From Congzhengia minquanensis (lineage in GTDB: Bacteria > Bacillota > Clostridia > UBA1381 > UBA9506), in NCBI RefSeq assembly GCF_014384785.1, contig NZ_JACRSU010000003.1:310001-374000 (forward strand): a stretch of DNA of 64,000 nucleotides, written 5' to 3'. The position numbers were made by a program, and so were the translations under genes. Under the pieces are notes generated by a model. The model was given only the letters and a program-made list of their open reading frames with translations. It was not told the origin of the DNA and did not search any database. Shown piece by piece: positions 26,483 to 35,697 of the stretch (positions within the stretch are counted from its first letter, which is position 1; every line of letters begins with the position of its first letter).

Positions 26483-26914
26483 TTAAAGCTTTTCAATGTC
26501 CTGTTTCGTAACGAGCTTAATGCCGTTTTGTTTTAAAATTTCTTCCGCGCGGTCGTTATCCTCCACACGAATCACAGTATAGGCATGCTGTTTGGATATG
26601 GTAATAAAGGCATACATATATTCAATATTAATTCCGTTGTTTGCCAAAAGCTTCATAATGTCTGTCAGCGCGCCGGGACGGTCGAAAACAGCGGCGGCAA
26701 TTACCGGGGTTTCAGAAACCACATAGCCGTTATCTTCAAGAGCCTTTTTTGCCTTCTCAATGTCGTTTACAATGAGGCGCATAATGCCAAAATCCTTGGT
26801 GTCGGCAATTGACATTGCCCGAATGTCAACACCGGCATGGCCCAGCGTGTCGGTAATTTCATAAAGTGTTCCGGGTCTGTTTTCCACAAAAATTGATAAC
26901 TGGCTGATTGTCAT
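26483..26914 (-). CDS. Tandem ACT-domain protein
   Basis: 143 residues from the ATG at 26914; a GTG nine bases earlier overlaps the AAGGAG ribosome site and is rejected. Two ACT domains are visible: the first begins ISQLSIFVENRPGTLYEIT, the second VFDRPGALTDIMKLLANNGI. ACT domains bind amino acids. This stand-alone double-ACT type is commonly encoded beside phenylacetate-CoA ligase in anaerobes, exactly as here (27-bp gap), so it may sense an aromatic amino acid. Regulatory function is inferred. Confidence 0.88.
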   Translation of the reverse strand: MTISQLSIFVENRPGTLYEITDTLGHAGVDIRAMSIADTKDFGIMRLIVNDIEKAKKALEDNGYVVSETPVIAAAVFDRPGALTDIMKLLANNGINIEYMYAFITISKQHAYTVIRVEDNDRAEEILKQNGIKLVTKQDIEKL

Positions 26915-26941
26915 GCAAAACACTCCTTTTTCATTTTTTAT

Positions 26942-28249
26942 TTAAACCAATTTCCGCTTGTCAATTACCCTAACAGCCTTGCCCTCGCTGCGGGCAATGG
27001 TTTTCGGGGGAACAAGGTGCACAGCAGGGCTGATTCCCAGCATGGTTTTAATTGCCTCTGCAAGCTTTTTCTCCCGGCCTGTTACTGATTTTACGGTGTC
27101 TGAGAACATCTCGGGAGAAAGCTCCACGTTGATGTCTAACGTATCGGTGTTGTTTTCGCGGTCAACAACAATTTGGTAGTTGGGCGAATATCCCTCGTTT
27201 AGCAACACGGTTTCAATCTGTGACGGGAACACGTTAACGCCGCGGATAATCATCATATCGTCGCTTCTGCCCATTGGCTTTGTCATTTTTACAAAGGTTC
27301 TTCCGCAGGAGCATTTCTCACGGGATAATACACAAATGTCGCGGGTGCGGTAGCGAAGCAGCGGGAACGCCTCTTTGGTGATTGAGGTGAACACCAGCTC
27401 GCCCTTGCTGCCTTCGGGCAGCACTTCGCCTGTTTCGGGATCGATAATTTCGGCAATGAAATGGTCTTCGTTAATATGCATACCGGTCTGCTCGCTGCAC
27501 TCAAACGAAACTCCCGGGCCGCTTGTTTCGGTTAAACCATAAATATCATAGGCTTTAATTCCCAATGAGTTTTCAATATCTCTGCGCATTTCTTCCGTCC
27601 ACGGTTCGGCGCCGAAAATGCCGGCTTTCAGCTTGTTGTCCTCCGGCTTATAGCCCCGCTCCTTTAAGCTTTCGCCGATATAAGCGGCATAAGATGGCGT
27701 ACAGCACAAAATTGTTGACCCCAAATCCATCATAAACTGAATTTGGCGTTCGGTGTTTCCCGACGACATGGGCAACGTTAAACAGCCCACCTTGTGGGAA
27801 CCGCCGTTTAAGCCCGGACCGCCGGTAAAGAGACCATAGCCGTAACAAACCTGGCACACGTCTTCGTTGGTTCCGCCTGCTGCCACCACGGCGCGGGCAC
27901 AGCAGTCCTCCCAAAGGTCAACGTCGTGCTGGGTGTAAAACGCAACAACGCGCTTGCCCGTGGTGCCTGACGTAGACTGAATTCTCACACACTCAGACAG
28001 CGGTTTTGCCAACAAGCCGTAAGGATAGGCCTCGCGCAGGTCTGCTTTCGTCAAAAACGGAAGCTTATGTAAATCTTCAATGCCGTGAATGTCTTCCGGT
28101 GTAACGCCTTTTTCGTCCATAAGCCTGCGGTAGTAGGGAACATTTTCATAAACATGTTTCACTTGTTTTACCAGTCTTTCCGATTGCAGCGCACGGATTT
28201 TCTCCACGGGCATTGTTTCAATTTCCGGCTGGTAGTAGTTCTTTTCCAT
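26942..28249 (-). CDS. paaK: Phenylacetate-CoA ligase family protein (PaaK-like)
   Basis: 435 residues, adenylate-forming enzyme that activates an aryl-acetate to its CoA thioester. The AMP-binding P-loop region IQSTSGTTGKRVVAFYT is near residue 97, YGLTETSGPG near 240, and the hinge/C-terminal region with RSDDMMIIRGVNVFPSQIE near 325. In anaerobes such ligases often work with indolepyruvate ferredoxin oxidoreductase on aromatic amino acid breakdown products; that partner is not in the window. First gene of the group with a good promoter and GGAGG site. Confidence 0.9.
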   Translation of the reverse strand: MEKNYYQPEIETMPVEKIRALQSERLVKQVKHVYENVPYYRRLMDEKGVTPEDIHGIEDLHKLPFLTKADLREAYPYGLLAKPLSECVRIQSTSGTTGKRVVAFYTQHDVDLWEDCCARAVVAAGGTNEDVCQVCYGYGLFTGGPGLNGGSHKVGCLTLPMSSGNTERQIQFMMDLGSTILCCTPSYAAYIGESLKERGYKPEDNKLKAGIFGAEPWTEEMRRDIENSLGIKAYDIYGLTETSGPGVSFECSEQTGMHINEDHFIAEIIDPETGEVLPEGSKGELVFTSITKEAFPLLRYRTRDICVLSREKCSCGRTFVKMTKPMGRSDDMMIIRGVNVFPSQIETVLLNEGYSPNYQIVVDRENNTDTLDINVELSPEMFSDTVKSVTGREKKLAEAIKTMLGISPAVHLVPPKTIARSEGKAVRVIDKRKLV

Positions 28250-28307
28250 TTTCTTTCCTCCTGATGCACCATATGTTGCATTTAATTAAAAATTGACATA
28301 TATTTTT

Positions 28308-28335
28308 ATTATACCATATTGTTGCCGTTTTGCAA
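28308..28335 (-). promoter_or_regulatory. Promoter of the paaK group
   Basis: On the minus strand, TTGCAA (28335-28330) and TATAAT (28313-28308) are 16 bp apart, with an extended TGG context before the -10. About 59 bp upstream of the start codon. The remaining bases up to feoA (28336-28503) are AT-rich and show no convincing plus-strand promoter or Fur-type operator. Confidence 0.65.
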
Positions 28336-28503
28336 AATGGATTTTAGAAATAGCATATAAAATGAAACTTTTTTTTCTTGTGCAGAAAACATGAAATTTT
28401 TTGTCGGAAAACTGGGATTACTGCGTCACGAAACACTTTCTGCGGCATATACTGAGATTGAGAAGCAAATTTCAAATTTTAGCTTTACAGGATAAGGAGC
28501 TGA

Positions 28504-28737
28504 ATGTGTATGAAGGGTAGTTGCTTATCGGTGCTGCGTCCCGGCGAATATGGCGTGGTGTCGGGCCTTTCCGGAGAAAACGGGATCAAGCGGAGACTGC
28601 AGGATTTAGGACTGGTTGAAGGAACAAAAGTGTTGTGCCTGCAAAGAAGCCCGCTGGGGGATCCAACGGCATTTTCAATCCGTGGTGCGGTTATTGCGCT
28701 GCGGGAAGAAGATTCATCAAACATATTTATTAAATAG
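28504..28737 (+). CDS. feoA: Ferrous iron transport protein FeoA
   Basis: 77 residues, SH3-like fold of the FeoA family: the LRPGEYGVVSGL start, then the KRRLQDLGLVEGTKV core and the C-terminal strand FSIRGAVIALREED. FeoA is a small cytosolic partner of FeoB. AAGGAG lies just upstream of the ATG. It is 46 bp ahead of feoB. Confidence 0.93.
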   Translation: MCMKGSCLSVLRPGEYGVVSGLSGENGIKRRLQDLGLVEGTKVLCLQRSPLGDPTAFSIRGAVIALREEDSSNIFIK

Positions 28738-28783
28738 AATCGGCGGCAGATTTGCCGCCTTTACATAATCAGGAGGTGGGTTC

Positions 28784-30922
28784 ATGGGATTAACAAAGGC
28801 ATCAACCGGGGCTGCTGCTGTTGATTGTTTCGCGTATGATGCGCAGGAGGACGAGGGAACCCGTATTGCACTCGCGGGAAATCCAAATGTTGGAAAAAGC
28901 ACGGTTTTCAACGAGCTTACGGGCATGCACCAGCACACAGGAAACTGGCCGGGCAAAACGGTTACCGGTGCGAAGGGAGAATGTACATATAAAGACACAA
29001 AATTTACGTTCGTTGACTTGCCGGGCTGCTATTCGCTGATGGCACATTCTGCAGAAGAGGAGGTTGCGCGGGATTTTATATGTTTTGGCGAGCCTGATGC
29101 AGTTGTTGTAGTGTGCGACGCCACATGCTTGGAGCGAAACTTAAATCTGGTTTTGCAGACCATTGAAATTACCAAAAAGACCATTGTTTGCGTAAATTTG
29201 ATGGACGAAGCAAGAAAAAAGAAAATCGCTATTGACATTAGAAAATTAGAACAGCTGCTGGGGGTGCCTGTGGTTTGCACTGCGGCAAGAAGCGGAACCG
29301 GGCTGGAAGAGCTTTTAGAAAAGCTTGAGGAAAAGGTGAAACAGCCGAATGAAACAAGCATTCCCGTTGTGTATGAGGAAAGCTTAGAAAAAGCAATTCA
29401 CATGGTAGAAAAGCAAATTTTGAACATCTGTAAAGACAAAATTAGTCCGCGGTGGACGGCCTTAAAGCTCATTGAGGGCGACGTGCAGGCCATTGATTCC
29501 GTGACCTGGTATCTTGAAACCGACATCAAAATGGCCGCGGGTGAAAGTGTAGAAAGTGCGCGGGCGCTTTTAAATGAAAACGAAATGAATGACAGCAATC
29601 TTCAGGATAAAATTGTTTCATCAATTGTAAAGCGGGCCGAAGAAATTGCCGAGGAAACCGTAACGTTTGAAAACGAGAAATACGATGAGAAGGACAGGAA
29701 AATCGACAGGGTTTTAACAGGAAAATGGGGCTTCGGCGTAATGCTGTTTATGCTTTTAATTATTTTCTGGCTCACCATTGCCGGTTCGAACTATCCGTCC
29801 CAGCTGCTCAGTGCATTTTTGTTTCAAACAGAGGAATGGATTTACAATGGACTTTCCTACATAGGCTGTCCGGTATTTATCCTTGAAATGGCGGTGCATG
29901 GCCTTTACAGAATGCTGATTTGGGTGGTTTCTGTTATGCTGCCGCCAATGGCGATTTTCTTTCCGCTGTTTACCCTGCTGGAGGACTTGGGATATCTGCC
30001 CCGGGTGGCGTTTAATTTAGACAAATGCTTTAAAAAGTGTAGCGCCTGCGGCAAACAGGCGTTGACCATGTGTATGGGATTTGGCTGCAATGCGGCGGGA
30101 GTTGTGGGGTGCAGAATTATTGATTCACCCCGCGAGCGGCTTATTGCCATGATAACCAACAATTTTGTACCGTGCAACGGCAGGTTCCCCACACTCATTT
30201 CCATAATCTCCATGTTTGTCATCACTGCCGCAGCGGGATTCTGGCAGTCGGCTGGGAGTGCGGTGGTTCTGCTTGGCGTAATCATGCTGGGAATATTCAT
30301 GACGTTTCTCGTGTCGAAACTTCTGTCGGTAACAGTTTTGAAGGGGGTGCCGTCATCGTTTACGCTGGAGCTTCCGCCCTATCGGAAGCCGCAAATCGGA
30401 AAAGTTTTAATTCGCTCCATTTTTGACAGAACGTTGTTTGTGCTGGGCAGGGCGGCAGCGGTAGCGGCGCCTGCAGGGCTTATCATCTGGCTGATGGCAA
30501 ACGTAACAGTGGGGGGGAACACGCTTCTTGCAATATGCTGCGGCGCATTAGACCCCTTTGGCCGGGCAATTGGCATGGACGGCGTTATCATTATGGCATT
30601 CATTTTGGGATTTCCGGCAAATGAAACGGTGATTCCGATTATGCTCATGGCATATCTTTCCGGCGGAAGCCTGATGGAGGCTGCGTCTTTAAGCGAACTG
30701 CGCCAGGTGCTTGTTTCAAACGGCTGGACTTATGTTACGGCAATCAACGTTATGCTGTTTTCTTTGATGCACTGGCCATGCTCCACCACACTGATGACGA
30801 TTAAAAAAGAATCCGGCAGCATGAAATGGACGCTTGCAGCAGCGGCAATTCCAACGGCGATGGGCATTGGCTTATGTTTTCTTGTAACGCTGACAGCAAA
30901 ATTCGTAACCGGTATCATTTAA
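28784..30922 (+). CDS. feoB: Ferrous iron transporter FeoB
   Basis: 712 residues. The N-terminal G domain shows GNPNVGKST (32-40), DLPGCYSL and the NLMDEA G4-type motif. A helical guanine-dissociation-inhibitor-like region follows, then the membrane domain with two Gate-type halves. Conserved Cys residues in the core (CGKQALTMCMGFGCNAAG) match the Cys-containing FeoB class. It imports Fe(II), as expected for an anaerobe. The first 25 residues before the G domain are slightly longer than in many homologues. Iron regulation is likely but no operator was recognised. Confidence 0.96.
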   Translation: MGLTKASTGAAAVDCFAYDAQEDEGTRIALAGNPNVGKSTVFNELTGMHQHTGNWPGKTVTGAKGECTYKDTKFTFVDLPGCYSLMAHSAEEEVARDFICFGEPDAVVVVCDATCLERNLNLVLQTIEITKKTIVCVNLMDEARKKKIAIDIRKLEQLLGVPVVCTAARSGTGLEELLEKLEEKVKQPNETSIPVVYEESLEKAIHMVEKQILNICKDKISPRWTALKLIEGDVQAIDSVTWYLETDIKMAAGESVESARALLNENEMNDSNLQDKIVSSIVKRAEEIAEETVTFENEKYDEKDRKIDRVLTGKWGFGVMLFMLLIIFWLTIAGSNYPSQLLSAFLFQTEEWIYNGLSYIGCPVFILEMAVHGLYRMLIWVVSVMLPPMAIFFPLFTLLEDLGYLPRVAFNLDKCFKKCSACGKQALTMCMGFGCNAAGVVGCRIIDSPRERLIAMITNNFVPCNGRFPTLISIISMFVITAAAGFWQSAGSAVVLLGVIMLGIFMTFLVSKLLSVTVLKGVPSSFTLELPPYRKPQIGKVLIRSIFDRTLFVLGRAAAVAAPAGLIIWLMANVTVGGNTLLAICCGALDPFGRAIGMDGVIIMAFILGFPANETVIPIMLMAYLSGGSLMEAASLSELRQVLVSNGWTYVTAINVMLFSLMHWPCSTTLMTIKKESGSMKWTLAAAAIPTAMGIGLCFLVTLTAKFVTGII

Positions 30923-30933
30923 ACTTTATCTTT

Positions 30934-30980
30934 AAAGTCAATAATTATTTATTGTTTTTCAATAAATAATTATTGACTTT
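30934..30980. repeat. 21-bp perfect inverted repeat between feoB and the DUF2975 operon
   Basis: Arms at 30934-30954 and 30960-30980 are perfectly complementary over 21 bp with a TTTTT spacer (30955-30959). The sequence is AT-rich and T residues follow. It may terminate feoB, and it also contains the -35 box of the next promoter in its right arm, so it could equally be an operator. Confidence 0.85.
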
Positions 30981-31001
30981 TATATTTTTGTATGCTATAA
31001 T
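30973..31001 (+). promoter_or_regulatory. Promoter of the DUF2975-HTH-DUF4153 operon
   Basis: TTGACT (30973-30978), 17-bp spacer, TATAAT (30996-31001). The -35 lies inside the right arm of the 21-bp inverted repeat. Confidence 0.8.
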
Positions 31002-31043
31002 CCAGTTAAGAATTGGCACAATAAACTTTGGGAGGTAGTTTTT

Positions 31044-31502
31044 ATGTATAAAAACACGGTTACACATTATGTTACAAAGGTCTTGGTGGACATTATGTTT
31101 TATGGCGGAATTGTATGTGTGGCGGCTGTTCCTTGGCTGACAAAGTATTTATGCTTCCTTTTGGACAAGCCTGCAGACAGCCAGTTTTATTACATAACGT
31201 CGGCAATTTTGTTTGCATCGGGAATTTGTGCTGTTTTCATTCTATTGAATTTAAAACAAATGTTTCAAACATTGCTGGGCGGAAATCCATTTGTGGAAAA
31301 AAACATTTCCGCTTTTCGGAGGATGGCTGCGGCATGCGGCGTTATTTCGTTTATTTTCACTATAAAGTGTTTTTTGCTGTTTTCTCTGGCAACGGTGATT
31401 ATTGTGCTGGTGTTTGCAATTGGCGCGTTGTTTTGCCTGACGTTAAAGGACATTTTCAAACAGGCAATGTACTATAAAGAAGAACATGATTGGACGGTGT
31501 AA
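31044..31502 (+). CDS. DUF2975 family membrane protein
   Basis: 152 residues with four predicted membrane helices (about 15-37, 48-70, 95-115, 120-140). DUF2975 proteins are almost always encoded next to a small Cro/CI-type regulator of the YozG class, as here. Their function is unknown; the pairing suggests a membrane partner that controls or is controlled by the regulator. The ribosome site GGGAGG is clear. First gene of a three-gene operon. Confidence 0.85.
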   Translation: MYKNTVTHYVTKVLVDIMFYGGIVCVAAVPWLTKYLCFLLDKPADSQFYYITSAILFASGICAVFILLNLKQMFQTLLGGNPFVEKNISAFRRMAAACGVISFIFTIKCFLLFSLATVIIVLVFAIGALFCLTLKDIFKQAMYYKEEHDWTV

Positions 31503-31506
31503 AAAA

Positions 31507-31719
31507 ATGCCAATAATCGTTAATTTAGATGTTATGATGGCAAAACGGAAAATTGGACTTATGGAGCTTGCAGAAAAAATGAATATTACGCCTGCAAATC
31601 TTTCTATACTGAAAAACAACAAGGCCAAAGCAATTCGCTTTTCAACGCTGGAGGAAATTTGCAAGGCGCTTTCCTGCCAACCGGCAGACATCTTAGAATG
31701 GAGAGAGGAAGAACAATGA
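31507..31719 (+). CDS. YozG-like helix-turn-helix regulator
   Basis: 70 residues from ATG 31507, which lies 4 bases after the DUF2975 stop. An in-frame ATG at 31486 within the previous gene is an alternative that would add seven residues. The HTH reads KIGLMELAEKMNITPANLSILKNNKAKAIRFSTLEEICKAL, typical of small Cro/CI-type XRE proteins. It likely regulates its own operon; the inverted repeat at 30934-30980 is the obvious candidate site. Its stop overlaps the next start (ATGA). Confidence 0.9.
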   Translation: MPIIVNLDVMMAKRKIGLMELAEKMNITPANLSILKNNKAKAIRFSTLEEICKALSCQPADILEWREEEQ

Positions 31720-33146
31720 TTGGTGAAAGTAAAACTTACGCAACGAAACTTACATTGGAAAACAGAACAAAAATAAAACTACTGATTTATGGTATGTTAT
31801 CTGCTGCCGGTTTTTCCTATCTGGTTCTTCCGGAATATGCAGGAATCAGCGTGCCGGTGTTTGCCGTGCTGCAATTGATTTGCCTGTGGTTTGTTGTGCC
31901 GGATAAAAAACGGCTGTGGCGGTATATTCCTATTTTTATTTTATCTTTAAACGCGGTTTTGAGTGAAAATAATATTTGGCGCGGGTGGAATCTCCTAGTC
32001 AGCATCTTTCTTTATGGGTTTATGTTTTCAGACCTTAATGGCCGTTTTTTCCCCAATTTGTTTGGCACAACAATAGCGCCATTCCGCCATTTTTCAAAGC
32101 CTTTTCGCTGGATTATAGAGGCAAACAAACAAAAAGCGCCTGTGATTAAAAGGGTGCTTGCTGCACTTTGCATTACGGTTCCTGTGTTAATTTTATTGCT
32201 TGTATTGTTATCTTCTGCTGATATGGTTTTTGGAACTGGAATTTCTAACTTTACTCAAAAAGCGTTCCATTCCATAAGTTTTTACGCTGTGTGGAAAATC
32301 GCGCTGGGGTTATTGGCCGGGTTTTACCTGTTTGGAATGGTGTGTCATTCCTATTCTGAACGCAATATGGCGGCTTTATCCGCAAAACCGGCGAAACAAG
32401 GAGATACGCTCATATTAAATATTTTGCTGTTTGCAATAGCGGCGGTATATACGATCTTTGCAGTTGTCCAGTTTCGGTATCTGTTTGCAGAGCAGACGCT
32501 GCCCTATGGACTAACCTACACAGAATATGCGCGAAAAGGTTTTTTTGAACTGCTGTTTTTAACGGGGATTAATATTTTTATCATTTTATTGACTGTTCAT
32601 TTCACAAAGCATAAAACAGGGCCGGCTGCGAAAACGATAAGGGCGCTGTGCGTTTACCTGTGCGCAATGACTCTGGTTTTATTAGCCTCATCGTTCTACC
32701 GCATGTGGCTTTATAACGAGGATGACGGCTTAACACGGCTGCGGTTTTTGGTGTTTGGATTTTTAATTTTCGAGGGTGTGGGGCTTCTTGCAACTTTTTA
32801 TTATATTATAAAACCCAAATTTGATATCATTGCAGTATATTTAGGGATAGGGCTTGCCTATTATCTTGTGTTAAACCTTGTTCCAATGGATTATTTTGTG
32901 GCAAAAAGTCAGGTGGATATGTATTTAGAAGGAAGACGCAAAGGCGTGGAATATGCCTTAACGCTGTCATCTGACGCAGCGCCGCAGATTGCGCGTCTAA
33001 TTCATACCGATGCGAAAGAACAGGCAGAAACATATTTTGAGCGGCAGAACAAGCGCTATGCTCATCTTCCCAAACGGTGGCAGCGGTTTAATTTCTCCTC
33101 AGAGGCGTGTCGTAAAATTGGCTTAAACAACCGGACGGAACAATAA
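31716..33146 (+). CDS. DUF4153/DUF4173-type polytopic membrane protein
   Basis: 476 residues from the ATG at 31716, which overlaps the regulator stop and is preceded by AGAGAGGAAG. About eleven hydrophobic helices run through residues 15-400, with the PFRHFSKPFRWI and YAVWKIALG segments common in this family, followed by a basic soluble tail (KRYAHLPKRWQRFNF). Function unknown. Translational coupling with the HTH regulator and DUF2975 suggests the three act together at the membrane. Confidence 0.8.
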   Translation: MIGESKTYATKLTLENRTKIKLLIYGMLSAAGFSYLVLPEYAGISVPVFAVLQLICLWFVVPDKKRLWRYIPIFILSLNAVLSENNIWRGWNLLVSIFLYGFMFSDLNGRFFPNLFGTTIAPFRHFSKPFRWIIEANKQKAPVIKRVLAALCITVPVLILLLVLLSSADMVFGTGISNFTQKAFHSISFYAVWKIALGLLAGFYLFGMVCHSYSERNMAALSAKPAKQGDTLILNILLFAIAAVYTIFAVVQFRYLFAEQTLPYGLTYTEYARKGFFELLFLTGINIFIILLTVHFTKHKTGPAAKTIRALCVYLCAMTLVLLASSFYRMWLYNEDDGLTRLRFLVFGFLIFEGVGLLATFYYIIKPKFDIIAVYLGIGLAYYLVLNLVPMDYFVAKSQVDMYLEGRRKGVEYALTLSSDAAPQIARLIHTDAKEQAETYFERQNKRYAHLPKRWQRFNFSSEACRKIGLNNRTEQ

Positions 33147-33154
33147 ACCATGAC

Positions 33155-33183
33155 TTGAAAGCACGTGGCGCATGTGCTATAAT
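33155..33183 (+). promoter_or_regulatory. Promoter of the CE12-like secreted esterase gene
   Basis: TTGAAA (33155-33160), 17-bp spacer, TATAAT (33178-33183), just after the preceding stop codon. Confidence 0.8.
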
Positions 33184-33214
33184 AAAGGTATCAAAATAAG
33201 GAGAGGAGATAAAA

Positions 33215-35641
33215 ATGAAAAAGCTTTTATGTGTACTATTAACAACATTGCTCCTTTTGAGCCTGCTTATTCCGTTTGCAGGGGCGCAAGGAGCGGAAAA
33301 TGTGGCACCGGATGGCGAAACTGTAATTGAACTGGAAGATTATTATGACCAGTATGGAAAAGAAAACGATAACGCCAGCGAAGGCAAGCTGCTTTATACT
33401 ACTTGGGGCAGCGGCACCATTGAAGAAATTAAATTGGAAATTATAATCAATGTGGAAAGAGAAGGCTATTACAGCACAGAATATTCTGCAAGCAGCAGAA
33501 ACGGCAACGAATATTTAAGCCTTGTGCAGTTTGCAGTAGACGGCGCTGGGATTGGCGACAACAATGCAAAGGGAACACCGATTGCAGACGGATATATGAA
33601 CGATTCAGACTTTATCGTGTATCGTTACGGCGGCGCTCCGGTTTATCTCACACCGGGTGAACATACGCTGCAGGCAACTGTGGGTGTTACGAAAGACAGC
33701 CGCATAAAATTTGCAATGGATTATGTTAAGTTCATTCCAAATCAAGCGCAAGTAGTCGGTGGCGAAAAGGTTATACTTGAGTTTGAGGACTATGCAGATA
33801 AATTTGTGACAGAAAATGAAAACGCCAGCGGAGGCAAGCTGGTTTATACCTCATGGGGAACCGGCGTGCCGACATATACTATTTCAATCCCTGTTAACGT
33901 ATTGAGCAGCGGATATTACAATTCGGAATTTGCTGTTGCAAAGCACCCGGACAAAGTTGGGACCAGCGACGTCATTTTAAAAATTGACGACACAGAAATT
34001 GGAAGCAATAAACACACTTCGCCGGGGGAGGACATTTCAAACAGCAATACATATGTAAATGAAACATGGCCCATGCATCGCTATCAGGGTAAAACGGTTT
34101 TTTTAGAAGCCGGAATGCATGTTTTAAAAGCAGAGGTGGGGACCACGGGTGACGGTGTAGTCAAGTTTGCTGCAGATTATATAGCGGTTATGCCCAGCGC
34201 CGGCTTTAATGTTTCGGCTTCGGGTGCGCGGTTTGAGTTTGAGGACTTTGACGAAAAGTATGTTACCGAAAATGAAAATGCCAGCAACGGGAAACTGCTC
34301 GCAACATCCTGGGGAAAAGATGAAACCTATCAGGTAGAATTTCCTGTTAACCTGCAGGAAAACGGTTTTTACCGCGTGAAATATTCTATGGCCCAGCATC
34401 CGAACAATATTGGAGTCAGCGACGTGCAAATGCTGATTGACGGCGCGGCGATTGGAGACAACGCACCTGGCAGCGGCGAAGACATTTCAATGGATAAAAC
34501 ATATTTTAATGACATTTTACCGATGTATGTCTATTCTACTGAACATTATTTTGACAAGGGCTCCCACGTTGTGACACTGGATGTGAAAACCACCGGCAAC
34601 AATGTGGTAAAATTTGCGGCGGACTATATTTCTTTTGAGAAAAATATGACAGACAAAGCCGTGGTTGGCGACGGTACGGTGGAGGTCATTGCTAACTTCG
34701 ATAAGGCTGTATCCGGAACCGCCATTGCTGCTTTATATCGCGGCAAACAGCTGGTGGGAGTGGCGCAAAAGCCCGTTTCGGACGAATCTACTGTAATGGT
34801 TGATGTTAAATCCAACGAGGCTCCGGAAACGGCAAAGATGTTTATTTGGGAAGATATGCAAAATATTGTTCCGCTTGCTGTCAGTAAGCTTATCACAAAT
34901 ATTGAGAACGCTCCAATCAACATTTTCCTTTTAGGCGATTCTGTTTGTGTTCAATATGCGGAAAGCGAGTTTCCGCAGCAGGGCTGGGGCTATTATATGC
35001 AGGAGCAGTTTGAAAGCGGCGCCAATGTTAGCAACAGGGCGGTTGGCGGTACCAGCACAAAAACATATCAAACCTTGGGATATTGGGAAAAGGCGATTGC
35101 CCAAATTGAAGAAGGCGACTTTGTGCTGATTAATTTCGGACTGAACGATTTTTATAATATCAGCGAAACAGGAAAAGGCACAACCATTGAACAATATAAA
35201 GAGAATTTAACCATGTATTGCAATGAGATTTTCAAAAAGAACGCAACGCCTGTTTTGGTAACGCCGCTGCCCGAATGCAAAACTTCTTCGGTGCCGGCGT
35301 TAAAAGAACGCGGAGAAGCAATGAAAGAGGTTGGCGCATCCATTGGCGTTACGGTGATCGACATGAACACCGCGCTGGTAGAACAGTGGCTGACAGACAG
35401 CACAGGAACTGTAACAGAGGCCCAATGCACGAAAGCGTTTGAGCAGTATTACTTGTCCGAGGCCGCATTTTTACGGCTGGAAAAGGAATACGGCAAAACA
35501 GTGTCTGATGCAAAGTGGGAGTATATTAAAAACACACCCGACCGCACGCATATTAATATTGACGGGGCAACTTTTTTTGCAGAAACACTGTGCGGGTTTT
35601 TAAAAGAAACAGATTTAAGAATTGCAGACTATTTAAAATAG
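33215..35641 (+). CDS. Secreted rhamnogalacturonan-acetylesterase-like SGNH hydrolase with three tandem binding modules
   Basis: 808 residues with a signal peptide (about 1-25). Three homologous modules of about 145 residues follow (about 37-180, 187-330, 338-480). Each begins with an 'EFEDY' type strand, contains 'ENxNASxGKL' and ends 'VKFAxDYI', which suggests CBM35/CBM6-like beta-sandwiches. After a short Ig-like linker (about 480-565), an SGNH domain carries block I LLGDSV with Ser near 576, GGTSTKTY, block III GLND near 642 and the catalytic pair DRTHIN near 775. That set of blocks is typical of CE12 rhamnogalacturonan acetylesterases. The protein likely removes acetyl groups from pectin backbone outside the cell. 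It has its own promoter and terminator. Confidence 0.85.
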   Translation: MKKLLCVLLTTLLLLSLLIPFAGAQGAENVAPDGETVIELEDYYDQYGKENDNASEGKLLYTTWGSGTIEEIKLEIIINVEREGYYSTEYSASSRNGNEYLSLVQFAVDGAGIGDNNAKGTPIADGYMNDSDFIVYRYGGAPVYLTPGEHTLQATVGVTKDSRIKFAMDYVKFIPNQAQVVGGEKVILEFEDYADKFVTENENASGGKLVYTSWGTGVPTYTISIPVNVLSSGYYNSEFAVAKHPDKVGTSDVILKIDDTEIGSNKHTSPGEDISNSNTYVNETWPMHRYQGKTVFLEAGMHVLKAEVGTTGDGVVKFAADYIAVMPSAGFNVSASGARFEFEDFDEKYVTENENASNGKLLATSWGKDETYQVEFPVNLQENGFYRVKYSMAQHPNNIGVSDVQMLIDGAAIGDNAPGSGEDISMDKTYFNDILPMYVYSTEHYFDKGSHVVTLDVKTTGNNVVKFAADYISFEKNMTDKAVVGDGTVEVIANFDKAVSGTAIAALYRGKQLVGVAQKPVSDESTVMVDVKSNEAPETAKMFIWEDMQNIVPLAVSKLITNIENAPINIFLLGDSVCVQYAESEFPQQGWGYYMQEQFESGANVSNRAVGGTSTKTYQTLGYWEKAIAQIEEGDFVLINFGLNDFYNISETGKGTTIEQYKENLTMYCNEIFKKNATPVLVTPLPECKTSSVPALKERGEAMKEVGASIGVTVIDMNTALVEQWLTDSTGTVTEAQCTKAFEQYYLSEAAFLRLEKEYGKTVSDAKWEYIKNTPDRTHINIDGATFFAETLCGFLKETDLRIADYLK

Positions 35642-35643
35642 TA

Positions 35644-35690
35644 AAATCTCCTATGGTAATTTCTTTTATTTTACCATAGGAGATTTTTTT
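35644..35690. terminator. Bidirectional terminator between the CE12-like gene and the binding-protein gene
   Basis: AAATCTCCTATGGTAA (35644-35659) pairs with TTACCATAGGAGATTT (35671-35686) over an 11-base loop; T-runs follow in both directions. The two genes converge here. Confidence 0.9.
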
Positions 35691-35697
35691 ATTGCTT

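Noticed and set aside
28293..28298. TTGACA as a -35 box for feoA
   Set aside because: The position 17 bp downstream reads ATATTG, and feoA starts about 200 bases further on; no convincing -10.
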